Below, in pieces: positions 61,626-64,000 of a stretch of DNA of 64,000 bases. Every line of letters begins with the position of its first letter. Position 1 is the first letter of the stretch. The stretch is from NCBI RefSeq assembly GCF_004345365.1, contig NZ_SLVF01000001.1, positions 124,001 to 188,000 of the forward strand, written 5' to 3'. The DNA is from Kribbella sp. VKM Ac-2568. Lineage in GTDB: Bacteria > Actinomycetota > Actinomycetes > Propionibacteriales > Kribbellaceae. Made by a program: the position numbers and the translations under genes. The notes under the pieces are model-generated. The model saw only the letters and a program-made list of their open reading frames with translations, had not been told where the DNA came from and ran no database searches.

Positions 61626-62485
61626 GAATCCGTGGCTGGAAGCCGTTGGTGCTGCTCGGTGCTGTCCTGACCGGAGTAGTTGCCGCAGGCATCACTGGGC
61701 CGGCTGTCGCCGACCGCCCCGCTCAAGGCGGCCTGACGCTCGCGGCCGACGTGGCGGAGGTCTCCGCCGTACCGGTGCCGTGTGCCAAGCAGGGCTTCGA
61801 ACTCCGCTTCGGCAACACCGGCAAGACCGCGGTGTACGCAGATGCGTTCCTCGAGGCGGGTGCTCCGCTGACCCTGTCGCGCAAGCTGGTCTCGAGCTAC
61901 CTGCCGCCTGGTTACACGCTGAAGGTACCGATCGACGTCGGCGCGCCCCGCGGTACAGCGCCTGGTACTTACACGATCGAGGTCAAGGCCGGCGACCAGA
62001 AGCTCAGCCTGCCGGTGCGCGTCGGGGAGCCACCGACCGACAACAGCGGCAACCTCGCGCGCTTCGTGCCGGTGACGGCATCCAGCGAGCACCTGCCGGT
62101 CTACCCGGCCTGTGGCGCGGTGGACGGCGACCGGGACTCGGAGCACTGGGCGAAGACCACCGGCTGGAACGACGCCACCAAGGGCAACTTCCCGGACTGG
62201 CTGCAGGTCACCTTCGACAAGCCGGAGACCGTCGGCCGGGTCGACCTGTACACACTGAACTCGAAGCAGTACCCCGCCGCAGGGTACGGCCTGAAGGACT
62301 GGGACGTGCTGGCCCAGGTCAACGGCGCCTGGCAGACGGTCGCCTCGGTCCGCGGCAACACAGCCCCGCTGAACAGTTCCACCTTCATCCCAGTCACCGC
62401 CACCGCAGTACGGCTCCTCGCGTTGGCTTCCAACGAAGGCCCAACCTACTCACGGATCGTCGAGTTGGAGGTCTACGCGGGGTGA
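61622..62485 (+). CDS. secreted protein with F5/8 type C (discoidin) domain
   Basis: 287 residues. Signal peptide GWKPLVLLGAVLTGVVAAGITGPAVA; a beta-sandwich of about 110 residues (CAKQGFELRFGNTGKTAVYADAFLEAG) comes next, then a discoidin-like domain: TASSEHLPVYPACGAVDGDRDSEHWAKTTGWND...WLQVTFDKPETVGRVDLYT, the usual carbohydrate-binding start. ATG overlaps the phoD stop. It may anchor a partner such as PhoD or a glycan on the cell surface. Confidence 0.88.
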   Translation: MRIRGWKPLVLLGAVLTGVVAAGITGPAVADRPAQGGLTLAADVAEVSAVPVPCAKQGFELRFGNTGKTAVYADAFLEAGAPLTLSRKLVSSYLPPGYTLKVPIDVGAPRGTAPGTYTIEVKAGDQKLSLPVRVGEPPTDNSGNLARFVPVTASSEHLPVYPACGAVDGDRDSEHWAKTTGWNDATKGNFPDWLQVTFDKPETVGRVDLYTLNSKQYPAAGYGLKDWDVLAQVNGAWQTVASVRGNTAPLNSSTFIPVTATAVRLLALASNEGPTYSRIVELEVYAG

Positions 62486-62527
62486 GACCGGACGAATAAT
62501 CGCGCGCGGCGTGCGGGGTGGCGCGAC

Positions 62528-62533
62528 TACAGT
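62528..62533 (+). promoter_or_regulatory. -10 box (TACAGT) of the RimJ-like gene
   Basis: TACAGT, 6 nt, GTG at 62540; leaderless arrangement without ribosome binding site. Confidence 0.45.
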
Positions 62534-62539
62534 TCCAGC

Positions 62540-63085
62540 GTGTTTGCGATCGAGCTGGATGAAGCTGCCGAGTTGCGCTTGCTGGAGCCGTGGCAGGCCG
62601 AGGAGTTCCTCGCCCACATGGATAGGGCCCGTGAGGTGGTGGACCCGTGGATCCCGTGGGCGAGACGGAGCACGGACCTGGACTCGGCTCGCGCCACCCT
62701 GCAACGCTACGCGGACCTCGCCGCCCGCGACGCCGGCCGCCTGTACGGCATCTGGCTCGACGGCACTCTGGTCGGGGGCACCATGTTCGTCTCCTTCGAC
62801 GCCACCGCGGGCAACTGCGAGATCGGCTGCTGGCTGGAGCCGGCCGGTCAAGGGCGCGGCCTGATCACCAAGGCCGCCACCCACCTGATCGACTGGGCGG
62901 TCCGCGTCCGGGGCCTTCACCGCATCGAGTGGATCACCCGCCCCGACAACACCGCCAGCAGCAACGTCGCCCGCCGCCTCGGCATGCAACTGGACGGCAC
63001 CCTCCGCGCCGACTACCTCCACCAGGGCGTCCGCCACGATTCCCAGGTCTGGTCCCTCCTAGCCCCGGAATGGCTCGCCCGCTAG
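62540..63085 (+). CDS. RimJ/RimL-type GNAT acetyltransferase
   Basis: 181 residues. LRLLEPWQAEEFLAHMDRAREVVDPWIPW is the start usual for RimJ/RimL proteins, which acetylate ribosomal protein or other amino termini. Acetyl-CoA site: GCWLEPAGQGRGLITKAATHLIDWA, then HRIEWITRPDNTASSNVARRLGMQLDG. The substrate is not evident. Confidence 0.92.
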   Translation: MFAIELDEAAELRLLEPWQAEEFLAHMDRAREVVDPWIPWARRSTDLDSARATLQRYADLAARDAGRLYGIWLDGTLVGGTMFVSFDATAGNCEIGCWLEPAGQGRGLITKAATHLIDWAVRVRGLHRIEWITRPDNTASSNVARRLGMQLDGTLRADYLHQGVRHDSQVWSLLAPEWLAR

Positions 63086-63230
63086 CCACCGCCACGTAGT
63101 ACCGCCCTCGTATGGCGCTTGGCGTCACCGCGTCGGCAAGACACGCGGAGCCCACGAACTACCGACCGATAGTCGGAGAACTGGCCAAGGACCTCCCCAG
63201 CACCTCGGACTGAGGAAGAACCTCATGACT

Positions 63231-63242
63231 CGTTGTACAACG
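63231..63242. promoter_or_regulatory. 12-bp perfect palindrome
   Basis: CGTTGTACAACG is a perfect palindrome in the 250-nt gap before the small gene at 63336. It could be an operator; nothing else of note is seen in the gap. Confidence 0.35.
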
Positions 63243-63335
63243 TTGCAAGCGGACCGTAAACCGTTCCCACCAGGATCGAGAAGGTCGGTCAGCCGGCGTG
63301 GAACCGCCGGGCGGACGAGGTACGTCGTACCCGGC

Positions 63336-63572
63336 ATGAAACTCAAGGTTCGCGTGGTGCACTACCGCTGCCACGGCGTGGACTGCTGGTACGCCGACAT
63401 CGACGATGCAGACGACCGCCAGCCGGACGACCCCTACTGGTACGTCGACGGCTGCCGCACGCAGGCGGAAGCCCTCACCGCCGCTTGCGCCCAGCTCGCC
63501 ACCCTCGACCAGTCCGTCGCCGCCGGCGCACACCCCGCCCGCGTCAGCGGGACCACGTCATACGCCGCCTAG
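63336..63572 (+). CDS. small protein of unknown function
   Basis: 78 residues: MKLKVRVVHYRCHGVDCWYADIDDADDRQPDDPYWYVDGCRTQAEAL and a helical, Ala-rich tail. The cysteines and histidines in YRCHGVDCWY plus a later Cys resemble neither a clear zinc finger nor a known family. The ATG at 63336 is the best start; longer frames upstream look non-coding. Convergent with the NIPSNAP gene. Confidence 0.6.
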   Translation: MKLKVRVVHYRCHGVDCWYADIDDADDRQPDDPYWYVDGCRTQAEALTAACAQLATLDQSVAAGAHPARVSGTTSYAA

Positions 63573-63581
63573 CGCCTCGCA

Positions 63582-63902
63582 CTAGTCCGGCAGGTCACTC
63601 GGCAGCATCGGTCGCATGAAGGTGCGGTCATACCGCAGCACGCACCCGCTCTCCTCGCGGATCTGGTCGGCCTCGATGAACTCGGGATCAACCCCGAACC
63701 CTCGCCGGTACTGCTCATAGGCGGCCAGGCTCTCGAAACTGAACAACGCCAACGCACGATCACTCGCCCCCTCCGACGGCAGGAAATAGCCGTGATGCGT
63801 CCCACCGTGCCGCTCCACCAGTTCCATCCAGCGTCGGCCGAACCGCTCGAACGCTTCGAGCTTCGCCGGATCGATGACGTAGTCCACCACGCAAGTAATC
63901 AC
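63582..63902 (-). CDS. NIPSNAP family protein
   Basis: 106 residues. MITCVVDYVIDPAKLEAFERFGRRWMELVERHGG and FSFESLAAYEQYRRGF match bacterial NIPSNAP, a ferredoxin-like dimeric barrel. The GTG at 63902 has AAGGTGGAGAG upstream. Function unknown; many relatives are small monooxygenase-like proteins. Confidence 0.88.
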   Translation of the reverse strand: MITCVVDYVIDPAKLEAFERFGRRWMELVERHGGTHHGYFLPSEGASDRALALFSFESLAAYEQYRRGFGVDPEFIEADQIREESGCVLRYDRTFMRPMLPSDLPD

Positions 63903-63937
63903 CTCTCCACCTTGTCATCCCAGGTGGCAGCGACAGG

Positions 63938-64000
63938 TCAACCGGTCAGCAGCCGGTCCGGCTGGAATCTGTTGCGCAGGGCAAGCAATGACTCGACCAG
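63938..64000 (-). CDS. C-terminal end of a gene running off the window
   Basis: The reverse strand ends LVESLLALRNRFQPDRLLTG with a stop at 63938. This resembles the C-terminus of BBE-domain FAD-linked oxidases (...LVALKNRYDPDN), but 20 residues are too few to be sure. Only the tail is in the window. Confidence 0.5.
   Translation of the reverse strand: MVESLLALRNRFQPDRLLTG

Noticed and set aside
1..64000. tRNA, rRNA, integrase, transposase or att site
   Set aside because: None could be recognised by eye; a covariance-model scan would be needed to exclude small RNAs.

Overview
The window is GC-rich actinobacterial chromosome. Purine genes are scattered in actinobacterial style (purD, purB, purC, purS-purQ-purL). 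GTG and TTG starts are common, many start codons have a -10-like TAnnnT box 6-8 nt upstream and no ribosome binding site, and ABC sugar importers come without their own ATPase. A member of the Propionibacteriales such as Kribbella would fit; that placement is an inference from gene content, not a database result.

Layout. 1-382 is the start of an alpha/beta hydrolase gene running off the left edge, followed by an EcsC-family gene (522-1574). 1757-13267 is a defence-like island. Leftward it carries a Rad50-like zinc-hook ATPase and a small coupled partner. Rightward it carries a four-gene type I restriction-modification operon: an HTH/degenerate methylase/specificity-like fusion, then hsdM, hsdS and hsdR. 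A perfect 20-bp palindrome sits between the divergent arms, and a small TTG-start gene follows hsdR. 13727-16970 is a leftward Ugp-like ABC importer. 17092-22263 holds purD, an ECF sigma factor with a membrane partner, purB and two small membrane proteins. 22247-28689 holds a SulP transporter, an envelope glycosyltransferase operon (GT2-GtrA, PMT/YkcB-like, repeat-rich membrane protein) and a small membrane protein. 29036-32306 holds a 13E12-type HNH protein, two decayed gene fragments and a TetR regulator.

32355-43965 starts with a divergently controlled flavin monooxygenase overlapping purC. It continues with a DedA-like protein, PadR, and purS-purQ-[membrane AP-like protein]-purL-phosphatase, then small membrane and acetyltransferase genes and a bicupin. 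43969-48086 is a leftward dihydroxyacetone kinase operon (dhaK, dhaL and a DhaM-HPr-full-length enzyme I fusion). 48182-52813 has an ECF sigma factor divergent from a membrane Ser/Thr kinase, an MFS remnant, two paralogous exported proteins and a TenA homologue. 53028-62485 is a carbohydrate operon: a Tat-type lipoprotein binding protein, two permeases, a GH106-like rhamnosidase, a PhoD phosphatase and a discoidin-domain protein. The right end has a GNAT, a small unknown protein, a NIPSNAP protein and the tail of a truncated gene.

The most unusual material is the defence-like island. Its degenerate methylase fusion, zinc-hook ATPase and shared operator candidate suggest one regulated module. 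Also notable are the DhaM-HPr-EI fusion, the membrane gene inside the purSQL cluster and the number of apparently leaderless promoters. I saw no tRNA, rRNA, CRISPR array or intact insertion sequence.
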